Shown here: one piece after another, positions 23,555-34,644 of the stretch
Numbering within the stretch: the first letter of the stretch is position 1
How the letters are laid out: each line of letters opens with the position of its first letter
Assembly (NCBI RefSeq): GCF_004349355.1
Contig: NZ_SMFK01000001.1
Coordinates: 558,001 to 622,000 of the forward strand
Direction: 5' to 3'
Length of the DNA: 64,000 nt
Source of the DNA: Flavobacterium cellulosilyticum
GTDB lineage: Bacteria > Bacteroidota > Bacteroidia > Flavobacteriales > Flavobacteriaceae
The notes under the pieces: generated by a model
What the model was told of the DNA's origin: nothing
The model's input: only the letters and a program-made list of their open reading frames with translations
Databases searched by the model: none
Translations under genes and position numbers: made by a program

Positions 23555-23836
23555 TTAGTCGGCTAAAACAATTACTTTATTGTCTTTCATTTCGATAGTT
23601 CCAGAATTGATAGCAATCGTAAAATTTTGATCATTTACTTTGGTAAACAATTTTTCTGATTCACTAGTAAATTTGAAACTTGGAGCTGTAATCTTTACAT
23701 TCCCTTTTTGAAGAATCGAAACTATTGGCGCGTGATTATTTAATATTTGAAAATGACCATCAACTCCCGGAAGGGAAACTGAAGTGATTTCTCCTGAAAA
23801 TAATTTTGCTTCTGGTGATACTATTTCTAATAACAT
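23555..23836 (-). CDS. atpC: F1F0 ATP synthase epsilon subunit, short form
   Basis: 93 residues. The epsilon subunit sits on the central stalk of the F1 motor and couples rotation to the c-ring. The sequence covers only the N-terminal beta sandwich (LEIVSPEAKLFSGEITSVSLPG, GHFQILNNHAPIVSIL); the C-terminal two-helix domain that inhibits ATPase activity in E. coli (total about 139 residues) is absent. Such short epsilon subunits are known in Bacteroidota. It lies 70 bases downstream of atpD on the same strand and is followed by a strong terminator. Confidence 0.93.
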   Translation of the reverse strand: MLLEIVSPEAKLFSGEITSVSLPGVDGHFQILNNHAPIVSILQKGNVKITAPSFKFTSESEKLFTKVNDQNFTIAINSGTIEMKDNKVIVLAD

Positions 23837-23839
23837 ATT

Positions 23840-23902
23840 TTTTAGTTTACAGTCTCAGTTCACAGTTTCAGTACTATTACTGAACACTGAACACTGAACA
23901 CT
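23840..23902. repeat. Spacer repeat of the ACTGAACACTGAACACT type
   Basis: The atpD-atpC spacer contains GTTTACAGTCTCAGTTCACAG followed by CTGAACACTGAACACTGAAC, that is, tandem 8-mers. Related wording occurs at 11313-11346, 55214-55253 and 57418-57673. Confidence 0.7.
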
Positions 23903-23906
23903 AATT

Positions 23907-25421
<1,515 letters not shown>

Positions 25422-25502
25422 TTATGTATTTATTAAATAGCTATTCAGGTTATATAAATGTAATGAGCCGAATACAATCGGAACAGATACATTTTCAGTG
25501 CG

Positions 25503-25533
25503 CAAAGGTAATTTTTTAAAATCTAAAAATCAA
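25503..25533 (-). promoter_or_regulatory. Promoter of atpD-atpC
   Basis: On the minus strand TTG (25531-25533), 20 bases, TACCTTTG (25503-25510), matching TTG-N17-23-TAnnTTTG. The leader to the atpD ATG would be about 80 bases. Confidence 0.65.
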
Positions 25534-25617
25534 CACTTTTTTTATAAAAAATCAACAGCTTATTAAAGGATTGTTTGTAAACAGAAAATAAATCAAGAAA
25601 AGTGCTTATAAAGAACA

Positions 25618-25645
25618 AAAACCATCCCTTATGAGGGATGGTTTT
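25618..25645. terminator. Terminator of the second TonB receptor gene
   Basis: AAAACCATCCCT, loop TATG, AGGGATGGTTTT: a perfect 12-bp stem with T-tracts on both sides, 24 bases beyond the receptor stop at 25670. It also shields atpD. Confidence 0.85.
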
Positions 25646-25669
25646 AGATAAAAATTTGATTTGAAATAA

Positions 25670-28525
25670 TTATGGATTAATGGTCCATGAAACAAAATAT
25701 TGTTGTCCTATAGATCCTGCTCCTAATACTTGAGTGTATTCTTTACCCGCAATATTAGTCGCTCCTGCTTTAATTACAGATTTTAATTTTGGCAGACCAT
25801 AGTTTATTTGCGCGTCTACAACTGTTGCAGCAGCAATTACCCCATCAGCAAATGTTGATTGCCATAAATATTCACTATTCCACCTTACACTAGCATTAAA
25901 TCCAAAGTTTTCGAACAACTTGTTATTACCAACAGAAGCTTTTACTCTATGTTTTGGTGTATTGAAACTTGCTTCAAAATCTGGGTCTTTTGCTTGGTCA
26001 AAATCAAATTGAGCATAGTTATAGCTAATTCCAAAATCATAATTTCCAAACATTTTTTCAGAAAGCCCAATTCCAACACCAAGTGAATGAATTTCTAATG
26101 GAGTATTGGTATATAACTGATATCCTCTAAAATTACTATTTTGAAGTGCATGTAGCGTCTGCGTCCCTAGATCAGTTGCACCACCAGCAGGATTTGGGGC
26201 ATCTTGTGCTTTACCATAATATGGGGCAACGGCAGATACATTTCCTATAAAGTTATTATAAACATTATAATAGCCGTTAAGATCAACATTGATTTTGTTA
26301 ATTTGAGAACGGTATCCTAACTCAAAGGCTTTTACTTCTTCTGGCTTTACTAATCCCACATTTGTTTTCCGTAACAATGCTGGATTACCCGTAGCCAATA
26401 ATGCCCCTACTGAAGCTTTTGTATAAGAATTGTAATAAGCGTTTTCACCATTCAAAGTCGCTGTTGCTCCACCTGCGAAAAATTGACCTGTTGGGGTTGC
26501 TACAGCGAAAGTTTCTTTATATCTTGTTAAGTTATCAGGTGCTGAACCAATAAGTGCACCATATCCAACATTGAATCCAATATATTGGTCTTGGGTAGTT
26601 GGATTTCTAAAACCAGTTTGATAAGATGCTCTGAAATTATGTTGTTTATTTTCGCCCGCAGCATATACTAATGAAACTCTTGGAGAATAATTTCCGTCAA
26701 AGTTTTTTGCTTTATCATAACGAACAGATCCCGTAAATTTAAATCGATCATCCATAAATTTCTTTTGCAATTGTGTATAAAAACCATATTCATCATATTT
26801 AATTGGCCCATTGGCATCGGTATAAATTCTTCCATGAGAATCTAATTGATAGGCTCTATAAGAACCTCCAACTTGAATTTCACCAAATTTAATAATGTCT
26901 TTTAAATTATAATTGGCATCTGAATGGTAGATCTTTGAATTATCCACTAATTTCGATCCTGTCAAAGAACTTGGATCCGCAATTACTGTATTGAATGCGG
27001 ATTGAAAAGCAGCAGTACCAGGCAATAACCTACCTACATCTGCTTTTCCTCTTGCAAAAGCATTAGATCCAGATACATTCCCAAATAAAGGACTTGCAGG
27101 ATTGTTAATTGCCCCAGCATAATTTGCTGCATAAGTACCATACCAAACGTTATCTGATTTCCACATTTCGTTTATATGAGTGGCTGTAAAATTCATGTCA
27201 TAAGATTTACCTCCATCTTCTGTTGTGGTATATCCTCTCACAAAAAAGTTATTTCCTTTAAATTCTAATTTATGCTGTTGCATAAAAAAATTGTTTAGAT
27301 AATACCTATCAGCACCTTGATACACCGCATTACCATAGCCAAATTTACTTTGCCAAATGACTTCGAGCTTTTCATTTCCGAATGGTCGAAAATGAAGAGA
27401 AAAATCAATCTTAGTGTTAGACGCTTTATTGTTAGTTAAGTCAACTTCATCGTAACCCGTTCTAGTCACATAATCTTTTGGTAAAGTAGCAGCCCATGCC
27501 GCTGGCAAACCGGCCGCAGCCCAACTTCCATTTGCCACCATTGCTTGTCCAAACTGATTTAAATTATATGTTTTTGCTTCATCACCATATATGTTGATTC
27601 CATCATAACTGTTATTACTTCTAGTAATTCCTTGTCCTTGACGGTTTCTATCATCATAATTAGTTGCATACCAATCCGTTCCATTCAAATAAGTAAAATT
27701 AGCTTTGGCAGCAAAATAATTATTGAAGGCATGTGCCATTCTTATACCGTAATCATAATATTCATTCGTTCCAGCTGCTTTTTGACTAGTTGAGCCGTAT
27801 TTTAAATACGTTGAAATTCCTTGATAAATAAAAGGACTTTTACTATTCATAAACATGATACCATTAAATGCATTGGCACCATATAATGCTGATGATGCAC
27901 CAGGTAATAATTCTACATTTTGAACATCGATTTCTGAAACTCCAATCATATTTCCCAAGACAAAGTTTAATAAGGGTGAAGAGTTGTCCATTCCGTCTAC
28001 TAATTGCATAAAACGAGTGTTCGAAACAGTTGCAAATCCACGCGTGTTTATAGACTTAAAAGTCAAACTACTCGTATTCATTTGCACTTCTTTTAAATTC
28101 TCCAATCCATCATAATAACTTGGAGATGCAGTACTTTTAATATCCTTAAGACTCATTCTTTCGATTGTTACGGGCGACTCCATAATTCGTTCCGGCGTTC
28201 TAGAGGCCGAAATAACAACTTCATTAAGCTTAGTCTCTGCTCCAGAAAGTACTACGCTTACATTTTGATTTTTTGAAGTAATGTTTATTTTTTTTGATTC
28301 AAACCCTAAACTGCTAACTTCAATTGTAAATGGAAGTTTATTAGATGAATTTAAAATAAATTTTCCCTCACCATCAGTGATAGTTCCTAATTTTTCACCA
28401 TTAATCTGGATATTAGCTCCAGGTAATGGTTGATTGTTATTATCAGTAACTAACCCTGAAATTGAATTTTGGGCAAAAGCAATGCTACAAAAAAACATCA
28501 TTAAAATAAATAAGTAGTTTCTCAT
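25670..28525 (-). CDS. TonB-dependent outer-membrane receptor
   Basis: 951 residues. Signal peptide MMFFCSIAFAQ, then a carboxypeptidase-regulatory-like domain from about 20 to 100 (ISGLVTDNNNQPLPGANIQI). The plug follows at about 110-230 (VVISASRTPERIMESPVTIE, TRGFATVSNTRFMQLVDGMD, GASSALYGANAFNGIMFM). Then a barrel rich in aromatic strands, many with tyrosine and asparagine. The end FVSWTINP is slightly unlike the usual terminal aromatic. The type is closer to vitamin/siderophore receptors than SusC: no SusD gene follows. Ligand unknown. Confidence 0.92.
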   Translation of the reverse strand: MRNYLFILMMFFCSIAFAQNSISGLVTDNNNQPLPGANIQINGEKLGTITDGEGKFILNSSNKLPFTIEVSSLGFESKKINITSKNQNVSVVLSGAETKLNEVVISASRTPERIMESPVTIERMSLKDIKSTASPSYYDGLENLKEVQMNTSSLTFKSINTRGFATVSNTRFMQLVDGMDNSSPLLNFVLGNMIGVSEIDVQNVELLPGASSALYGANAFNGIMFMNSKSPFIYQGISTYLKYGSTSQKAAGTNEYYDYGIRMAHAFNNYFAAKANFTYLNGTDWYATNYDDRNRQGQGITRSNNSYDGINIYGDEAKTYNLNQFGQAMVANGSWAAAGLPAAWAATLPKDYVTRTGYDEVDLTNNKASNTKIDFSLHFRPFGNEKLEVIWQSKFGYGNAVYQGADRYYLNNFFMQQHKLEFKGNNFFVRGYTTTEDGGKSYDMNFTATHINEMWKSDNVWYGTYAANYAGAINNPASPLFGNVSGSNAFARGKADVGRLLPGTAAFQSAFNTVIADPSSLTGSKLVDNSKIYHSDANYNLKDIIKFGEIQVGGSYRAYQLDSHGRIYTDANGPIKYDEYGFYTQLQKKFMDDRFKFTGSVRYDKAKNFDGNYSPRVSLVYAAGENKQHNFRASYQTGFRNPTTQDQYIGFNVGYGALIGSAPDNLTRYKETFAVATPTGQFFAGGATATLNGENAYYNSYTKASVGALLATGNPALLRKTNVGLVKPEEVKAFELGYRSQINKINVDLNGYYNVYNNFIGNVSAVAPYYGKAQDAPNPAGGATDLGTQTLHALQNSNFRGYQLYTNTPLEIHSLGVGIGLSEKMFGNYDFGISYNYAQFDFDQAKDPDFEASFNTPKHRVKASVGNNKLFENFGFNASVRWNSEYLWQSTFADGVIAAATVVDAQINYGLPKLKSVIKAGATNIAGKEYTQVLGAGSIGQQYFVSWTINP

Positions 28526-28796
28526 TTGGTTAATTTTTAGATTTAGGACAATTAATTTTAATAATTTATATAGTAAAAATAAAAATATTTTTTATATTAT
28601 CACAAAAAGACGCATAAAAAATAATTATCAACAATGAATTTCATTAATTTGTATTAATTACATAATTATTGTTTTACATGTAATTTAATAAAATCATTGC
28701 CAAAAGAGTTGTTATTTAGTATGCATGCATATTATTTTATTGCAATTTGATAATTATTTTTAACAATTTAACATTACAGCACTAAAATAAAAATAA
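28526..28796. other. 271-base regulatory-looking spacer upstream of the second TonB receptor
   Basis: AT-rich and without genes. Two symmetrical sites stand out: AATTACAT at 28656-28663 with ATGTAATT at 28678-28685 (inverted, 14 bases between), and the perfect 12-base palindrome TATGCATGCATA at 28720-28731. Either could be an operator for the receptor gene; no convincing -7 box is seen. Confidence 0.4.
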
Positions 28797-28821
28797 AAAA
28801 GCGAGAAAATATCTCGCTTTT
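28797..28821 (-). terminator. Terminator of glmS
   Basis: AAAAGCGAGA, five-base loop, TCTCGCTTTT: a 10-bp stem 25 bases past the glmS stop, with a T-tract on the minus strand. Confidence 0.85.
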
Positions 28822-28846
28822 AAATTAATCTTATATAAGAATTTAC

Positions 28847-30694
28847 TTATTCAACAGTAACCGACTTTGCTAAATTTCTCGGCTGATCTACATTACAACC
28901 TCTCATTACAGCGATATGATAAGATAAGAGTTGTAAAGGAATTGTAGTTATAAGTGGAGAAAGTGCATCAGAAGTTTCTGGAATTTCAATAACATAATCT
29001 GCTAATTCACGAACTTGAGTATCTCCTTTTGTTACTACAGCTATAATAATACCGCTTCTGGATTTAATTTCTTGTATATTACTTACAATTTTATCGTAAT
29101 GTCCTAATTTAGGAGCAATAACAACAACAGGCATATACTTATCAATCAAAGCAATAGGGCCGTGTTTCATCTCTGCAGCTGGATAACCTTCGGCATGTAT
29201 GTAAGATATCTCTTTAAGTTTTAAAGCCCCTTCGAGTGCAACAGGAAAATTATACCCTCTTCCTAAATACAAACAATTATTTGAATTTTTAAAAACTGCA
29301 GCAATTTCTTTTGCTTTGTCATTCGTGTCTAAAGCTTCTTTTACTTTTTCAGGAATAAGTTCCAATTCTAGTAAATATCTATGAAAGTCAGTATTCGACA
29401 TGGTTCCTTTTGCTTTCGCTAATCGTAAGGCAATCATTGTCAAAACAGTGATTTGGGTAGTAAATGCTTTTGTGGAAGCGACACCAATTTCTGGACCTGC
29501 ATGTGTATGCGAACCTGCATGTGTTTCGCGAGAAATCGAAGAACCAACAACATTACAAACACCATAAACAAATGCTCCTTTTTCTTTAGCTAATTTAATA
29601 GCGGCCATAGTATCAGCAGTTTCACCTGATTGTGAAATAGCAATTACAACATCTTTTGCAGTAATAATTGGGTTTCTATATCTAAACTCTGAAGCATATT
29701 CTACTTCAACAGGAATTCTTGTAAATTCTTCAAAAACATATTCTGCGACTAATCCCGCATGCCATGATGTCCCGCAGGCAATAATTATAATTCGTTCGGC
29801 ATTCATGAATTTCTCCAAATTATCTTCAACACCTGACATTTGAATAATTCCTTCATTGGCATGAAGCCTACCGCGATATGTATCTTTTATAACACTTGGT
29901 TGCTCATAAATCTCTTTCAACATAAAATGTTCATAACCCCCTTTTTCTATTTGCTCCAAATTCATTTTAAGCTCCTGAATATAAGGATCAACTAAAGAGT
30001 CGTCTTGTATTTTTCGAACTTTAATAGGTTTATGCAATCTAATATTTGCCATTTCACCGTCTTCTAAATATACAGCATTTTGGGTATATTCAATAAATGG
30101 TGACGCATCTGATGCTATAAAATATTCTCCTTCGCCAATACCAATTGCCAATGGACTACCTAATCGAGCAACAACTATTTCATCTGGATTTTTTTTATCA
30201 AAAACAGCAATTGCATAAGCTCCTACTACTTGGTTTAGTGCCACTTGAACGGCTTTACCTAGTTTTAATTTCTCGTTTATTTGAATCTCTTCTATAAGAT
30301 TTACAAGAACTTCTGTATCAGTATCGGAGTGAAAAACATATCCTCTTTTTATTAATTCTATCTTTAATGGAGCATAGTTTTCTATAATTCCGTTGTGAAT
30401 TATAACTAAATCTCCAGAATTTGAAACGTGAGGGTGAGAATTCACGTCATTTGGAATCCCGTGAGTTGCCCATCTTGTATGTCCAATTCCAATTGTACCG
30501 TTTGTTGTAATTTCTTTTGCAGCTTTCGTTTCAAGATCTACAACTTTTCCTTTTGTTTTGGACAGTTTTAAATCTTTTCCGTCATATAGCATAACTCCTG
30601 CACTATCATATCCTCTATATTCCAGTCTTTTTAATCCTTTAATTACTATAGGATAAGCTTCTCTATATCCAATATATCCGACAATTCCACACAT
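28847..30694 (-). CDS. glmS: Glutamine--fructose-6-phosphate aminotransferase (isomerizing)
   Basis: 615 residues. It makes glucosamine 6-phosphate from fructose 6-phosphate and glutamine, the first step to UDP-GlcNAc, peptidoglycan and LPS. The N-terminal glutaminase begins MCGIVGYIG, so Cys2 is the nucleophile. GHTRWATHG near residue 72 and HNGIIENY near residue 97 are typical. Two SIS sugar-isomerase domains fill residues 290-615 (ACGTSWHAG, SQSGETADT, ending LAKSVTVE). It follows the DUF4270 lipoprotein gene by 33 bases on the same strand. No glmS ribozyme is visible or expected in this phylum. Confidence 0.98.
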   Translation of the reverse strand: MCGIVGYIGYREAYPIVIKGLKRLEYRGYDSAGVMLYDGKDLKLSKTKGKVVDLETKAAKEITTNGTIGIGHTRWATHGIPNDVNSHPHVSNSGDLVIIHNGIIENYAPLKIELIKRGYVFHSDTDTEVLVNLIEEIQINEKLKLGKAVQVALNQVVGAYAIAVFDKKNPDEIVVARLGSPLAIGIGEGEYFIASDASPFIEYTQNAVYLEDGEMANIRLHKPIKVRKIQDDSLVDPYIQELKMNLEQIEKGGYEHFMLKEIYEQPSVIKDTYRGRLHANEGIIQMSGVEDNLEKFMNAERIIIIACGTSWHAGLVAEYVFEEFTRIPVEVEYASEFRYRNPIITAKDVVIAISQSGETADTMAAIKLAKEKGAFVYGVCNVVGSSISRETHAGSHTHAGPEIGVASTKAFTTQITVLTMIALRLAKAKGTMSNTDFHRYLLELELIPEKVKEALDTNDKAKEIAAVFKNSNNCLYLGRGYNFPVALEGALKLKEISYIHAEGYPAAEMKHGPIALIDKYMPVVVIAPKLGHYDKIVSNIQEIKSRSGIIIAVVTKGDTQVRELADYVIEIPETSDALSPLITTIPLQLLSYHIAVMRGCNVDQPRNLAKSVTVE

Positions 30695-30727
30695 AATATC
30701 AGGTTTTAATTTGGTTAAAATTTATTC

Positions 30728-32386
30728 TTAATTCGGTTTTGTGTAATAAATTTTTAGTTTTAATCTTTTATCTTCAGCAACATTTGCACTACTTCCGTAT
30801 AGAATTGTTCCTAATGGGTTCATTACTGAAGACACTGGATAAAAATATGCATTTTTTTGTAATGCGGATAGGTCTTTCCATATAGAATAAGCAGGGCTAT
30901 TGAATTTTTTCTTATAGATAATATTCGAAATTGCTTGTGAAACTGAAACTCCTATTTGCACATTTGTAGAATCATGGTTTACTAGATTTCGAATATAATT
31001 AGTAACTCTGATCTTGTATTTTAAACCACGACCATTTGCGTTTTTTTCGATGATTCCACCATAAATTTGTTTAGTATAGTTGGCAGAATTTCCTGTTGAA
31101 CTGTCATAATAGTAATCTAAAAGCGGACGTTTATTATTTATTTCATATAAAAATATTCTACTTGGTTCTGTAACTCCTGCCATTGCAGTTTGATCTACGT
31201 AAAAAGTCAAACTGGCTTCGTTAATTAACCATCCTTTAGATTTTATATAATCTAACTCGTCAGGGATATTGTTATTACCTGCTTCTATCTTTTTTGTCGT
31301 TCTATTGTACTTCACTACATCAACCGCAGAATTAAACAATTCAATTTGACCAACACTACCCTCACCTCCTCTTAAATACATTCGGTCTGCTATCGGACTC
31401 GAATTGTATGCTGTGCCAGATGCACTAAAATCATTGTTTAATAAATTTACAGAATTTCCTGTTAGATTTAATGCGATCGATTTATCTACTAAGGTAGCGT
31501 CAGTTGCTGATGTTTTTTCTTTGTAGTATACAATAATTTTTCCGCTTTTAAAATTCATCAGTGCTAATACACCTTTAACATCTGCTTTTTCGACATCAAA
31601 ATACAATCCTTTAAAATATTTTTCGAAAACGAGATTAGTTGTCATATAAGTACTTGAACCTGCACCAAAAAATAAAGTTTGAAAAAAAGCTTTGTCTAAT
31701 TTCAATTTCAATCCTGGAGCGGTATATGTTGTAATTGCGGCTGTTGTTCCAACTGCTGGTGTCACAACTTTAAATTCTTTTGGACTAAAAACAAATTCAC
31801 TAGTGGTATTTAATAATTGTCCTTTGTAACCATTAAAAATACTATTTTGATTTGTATAATAAAATTGAGGATAATTTGGGTCTAAAAGTGGCGCTCCTCC
31901 ACCTTCGGTGTTTTTAGAATCAAGTAAATATTTATTTTCATAAACACTTAATTTAATTTTCGCTGTTTTTTCACCATAAATAGAATCTAATGTATAAGTA
32001 TGGGCGCCAGTAGTAGCATTTGTAACAACTGTAGCATTGGTAAAATAAGGTACATAAAAGGATACACTATCTATAGCTTGTAATAAAGCTAAGTCAATTA
32101 CAGGATTTTCACTAGCTAATTGAACTTGTGTTGCAAACCGAGCGTTTGTTTGACCAAAGGCACTATTATCTAAAACACCCAATGCATTTACATCCAAATT
32201 ATTTGATGCAATTGCTCCTGTTTTCGACCAAGACGATTGCACTGTACTCAAAGAATCATTCGCTAAATCAAAATGGTTTTGTCCAATTAACGAAGCTCCT
32301 ATTTCATTATATTCTTTATCACAGGAAACAAAAAAGACAACAGTTAAAGCGAATAGAATTTGCTTAAAAAAAAATTTATTATACAT
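30728..32386 (-). CDS. DUF4270 lipoprotein
   Basis: 552 residues. Lipoprotein signal ending VVFFVSCDKE, with the Cys near residue 22. The motif YNEIGASLIGQNHFD just after is the usual start of DUF4270 proteins in Flavobacteriia. The rest is beta-rich with Ser/Thr/Asn stretches, without enzymatic motifs. It probably sits on an outer-membrane face. It lies between the glycogen-synthase-like gene (21 bases upstream) and glmS, a gene order that recurs in Flavobacteriia as far as I recall. Function unknown. Confidence 0.9.
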   Translation of the reverse strand: MYNKFFFKQILFALTVVFFVSCDKEYNEIGASLIGQNHFDLANDSLSTVQSSWSKTGAIASNNLDVNALGVLDNSAFGQTNARFATQVQLASENPVIDLALLQAIDSVSFYVPYFTNATVVTNATTGAHTYTLDSIYGEKTAKIKLSVYENKYLLDSKNTEGGGAPLLDPNYPQFYYTNQNSIFNGYKGQLLNTTSEFVFSPKEFKVVTPAVGTTAAITTYTAPGLKLKLDKAFFQTLFFGAGSSTYMTTNLVFEKYFKGLYFDVEKADVKGVLALMNFKSGKIIVYYKEKTSATDATLVDKSIALNLTGNSVNLLNNDFSASGTAYNSSPIADRMYLRGGEGSVGQIELFNSAVDVVKYNRTTKKIEAGNNNIPDELDYIKSKGWLINEASLTFYVDQTAMAGVTEPSRIFLYEINNKRPLLDYYYDSSTGNSANYTKQIYGGIIEKNANGRGLKYKIRVTNYIRNLVNHDSTNVQIGVSVSQAISNIIYKKKFNSPAYSIWKDLSALQKNAYFYPVSSVMNPLGTILYGSSANVAEDKRLKLKIYYTKPN

Positions 32387-32407
32387 ATTTAATAGAAAAT
32401 ATTTAAT

Positions 32408-33214
32408 TTACAGGACAACGTTTTTATAGAAATCTGAATACACTTCAGCGAATTTATCTTTCGGGGTGAAAGGTAAAAAAGGTTTTCCTGAAGATTCTAT
32501 AAATTTTGTTAAACTTGGTGACAGACTTTCGGAAGCAATGATAACGGCATCCGAATGATTAATGGCGACTTTCATTATGTTTTCGTAATCAGGATTTTCC
32601 AAGTCTTGAATAGCTTCTTTTGGAATACCGTCAAATGCAACTTTATTAATCATTTCTGTATCTAAAGTGCCGTCAAATGACTGTCCATAAATAGAAGTAA
32701 CAATTTTAGTCTCTGAAAATAAAGCTTCGTTTTTATAATAATGTTTCATATAAATGGGTAACATCGCTGCCATCCATCCATGAACATGAATAATATCGGG
32801 AACCCAATTCAGTTTTTTAACTGTTTCTACCACCCCTTTTGCAAAGAAAATAGAGCGTTCATCATTATCAGGAAACATAATTCCAGCTTCATCAGTAAAA
32901 GTAGCTTTCCTCTTAAAATATTCGTCATTATCAATAAAGTAAACTTGAATTCGTTCTTTTGGAATCGAAGCTACTTTAATAATTAAAGGCATATCAAGGT
33001 CATTTACCACCAAATTCATTCCTGAAAGTCGTATTACTTCGTGTAATTGATGCCTTCTTTCATTGATATTTCCATATCTTGGCATAAATATACGAATTTG
33101 TCCACCTTGATTATTTATCATTTTTGGAACTTCATAAGACATCGAAGAGACCTCATTTTCAGCCAGATAAGGCACAACTTCTGAGGACACATATAATATT
33201 CTCTTATCTTCCAT
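32408..33214 (-). CDS. Glycogen/starch synthase-like protein, single N-terminal GT5-type domain
   Basis: 268 residues from the ATG at 33214 (MEDKRILYVSSEVVPYLAEN). The frame reaches back to 33241, but a -7 box at 33253-33260 would leave too short a leader. It matches the N-terminal Rossmann domain of glycogen synthase: RIFMPRYGNINERRH, FIDNDEYF and PDIIHVHGWMAAMLPIY. The ADP-glucose-binding KxGGL loop reads YLAENEVSS instead, and the whole C-terminal nucleotide-binding domain is missing. It is therefore probably not a working synthase; similar short proteins are frequent in Flavobacteriia next to panC. Role unknown. Confidence 0.85.
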   Translation of the reverse strand: MEDKRILYVSSEVVPYLAENEVSSMSYEVPKMINNQGGQIRIFMPRYGNINERRHQLHEVIRLSGMNLVVNDLDMPLIIKVASIPKERIQVYFIDNDEYFKRKATFTDEAGIMFPDNDERSIFFAKGVVETVKKLNWVPDIIHVHGWMAAMLPIYMKHYYKNEALFSETKIVTSIYGQSFDGTLDTEMINKVAFDGIPKEAIQDLENPDYENIMKVAINHSDAVIIASESLSPSLTKFIESSGKPFLPFTPKDKFAEVYSDFYKNVVL

Positions 33215-33252
33215 ATTGTAATTTACTTTGTTTATTGTCAATAAAAATCATG

Positions 33253-33260
33253 CAAAATTA
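33253..33260 (-). promoter_or_regulatory. Candidate -7 element of the glycogen-synthase-like/DUF4270/glmS operon
   Basis: TAATTTTG on the minus strand, 39 bases before the ATG at 33214. It forms a divergent pair with the panC box at 33292. Confidence 0.45.
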
Positions 33261-33291
33261 CAAAAATTTATGCAGTTATGGACTAAAATAT

Positions 33292-33299
33292 TATGTTTG
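33292..33299 (+). promoter_or_regulatory. Candidate -7 element of panC-panD
   Basis: TATGTTTG, 24 bases before the ATG at 33323. It contains the upstream in-frame ATG at 33293, which for this reason is unlikely to be the true start. Confidence 0.5.
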
Positions 33300-33322
33300 C
33301 ATATTATTTGAACAAAACACTT

Positions 33323-34171
33323 ATGCATATTTTCTATAAGAATGCAGCTTTGACTGATTACTTAAAATCCATAAATATCCAACAAACCTCAATAGGATTT
33401 GTTCCCACGATGGGAGCTTTACATCAAGGACATTTATCTTTGATGGAGCGATCAATGTTAGAAAACGAAATTACTGTAGTAAGCATTTTTGTCAACCCAA
33501 CTCAATTTAACAACTTAGAAGATTTAGCTAAATACCCAAGAACATTAGACGAAGATGTTAAAAAAATTGAAAGTTTAAACCCAAAAATAATAATTTTCGC
33601 CCCTAATGTTGAGGATATTTATGACGGAAAACCAAGTTCAGAATCTTTTGATTTTGATGGGTTAGAAAACCAAATGGAAGGTAAATTTAGACCTGGACAT
33701 TTTAATGGCGTTGGTACCGTGGTACAACGCCTATTTGAAATTGTAAAACCAACGAACGCCTATTTTGGTGAGAAAGATTTTCAACAATTACAAATCATAA
33801 AGAAAATGGTTGCCAAAAAAAATATGGGTATCAATGTAATTGGATGTCAAATATTCCGAGAACCGAACAAATTAGCCATGAGTTCCAGAAACGAGCTTAT
33901 GTCGCCAAATGAAAAACAAGAAGCTTCACTAATTTACGAAACTTTACTAAATGCAAAGGAAAAATTTGAGACCAACAGTGCACACGCAGTTACGGATTAT
34001 GTTCAAAAAACATTTAAGAAAAACACCGATTTTAAATTAGAATATTTCCAAATTGCTGATGAAGTTACACTTTTGCCTTGTTTAAGAAAAAACAAAAACA
34101 AGAAATACCGTGCATTTATTGCCGTTTTTATCAATAAAATAAGATTGATTGATACCATTTCATTAAATTAA
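33323..34171 (+). CDS. panC: Pantoate--beta-alanine ligase
   Basis: 282 residues from the ATG at 33323, the normal length; a 10-residue extension to 33293 would overlap the -7 box. It joins pantoate and beta-alanine with ATP to make pantothenate. Motifs: [15 protein letters not shown] near residue 25 with the HxGH nucleotide site, [10 protein letters not shown] near residue 52, FGEKDFQQL near residue 145 and [11 protein letters not shown] near residue 180, which replaces KMSKS. panD follows 14 bases downstream, so the two last-stage enzymes of pantothenate synthesis are coexpressed. Confidence 0.97.
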   Translation: MHIFYKNAALTDYLKSINIQQTSIGFVPTMGALHQGHLSLMERSMLENEITVVSIFVNPTQFNNLEDLAKYPRTLDEDVKKIESLNPKIIIFAPNVEDIYDGKPSSESFDFDGLENQMEGKFRPGHFNGVGTVVQRLFEIVKPTNAYFGEKDFQQLQIIKKMVAKKNMGINVIGCQIFREPNKLAMSSRNELMSPNEKQEASLIYETLLNAKEKFETNSAHAVTDYVQKTFKKNTDFKLEYFQIADEVTLLPCLRKNKNKKYRAFIAVFINKIRLIDTISLN

Positions 34172-34185
34172 ATTACTTTTGCAAA

Positions 34186-34536
34186 ATGCAAATACAAGTC
34201 GTAAAATCAAAAATTCACCGGGTTAAAGTAACTGGCGCCGATTTAAACTATATCGGCAGCATAACCATTGACGAAGCATTAATGGAAGCTTCTAATATTA
34301 TTGAAGGTGAAAAAGTGTCTATTGTAAACCTCAATAATGGGGAGCGATTAGAGACTTATGCTATCAAAGGAGAGAAAAATTCGGGAGAAATCACCCTGAA
34401 TGGTCCAGCTGCCAGAAAAGTACAAAGAGACGATATTATCATCATAATTTCTTATGCAACTTTAGACTTTGAAGAAGCAAAAACCTTCAAACCTTGGATC
34501 GTTTTCCCTAATGAGAAAGACAATTCTTTAACTTAG
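34186..34536 (+). CDS. panD: Aspartate 1-decarboxylase
   Basis: 116 residues. It makes beta-alanine, the substrate of the panC product. The proenzyme cleaves itself between Gly and Ser in YIGSITID near residue 24, and the new N-terminal Ser becomes the pyruvoyl cofactor. [18 protein letters not shown] and [21 protein letters not shown] are family-typical. The gene follows panC by 14 bases. No clear terminator is seen before the next gene 108 bases away. Confidence 0.97.
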   Translation: MQIQVVKSKIHRVKVTGADLNYIGSITIDEALMEASNIIEGEKVSIVNLNNGERLETYAIKGEKNSGEITLNGPAARKVQRDDIIIIISYATLDFEEAKTFKPWIVFPNEKDNSLT

Positions 34537-34644
34537 ACTTATTTTTATTTTATTCAAATTAGATTGTTTTTTAATTAAAATTTTATCGAACTATTGTATT
34601 TCTTTGTCTAAATTTGAATTTCAAATTAGTTAGGAATATAAAAA

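Noticed and set aside
28847..30694. glmS ribozyme leader
   Set aside because: Only 33 bases separate glmS from the upstream DUF4270 gene, too short for the ribozyme, which is also not known from this phylum.
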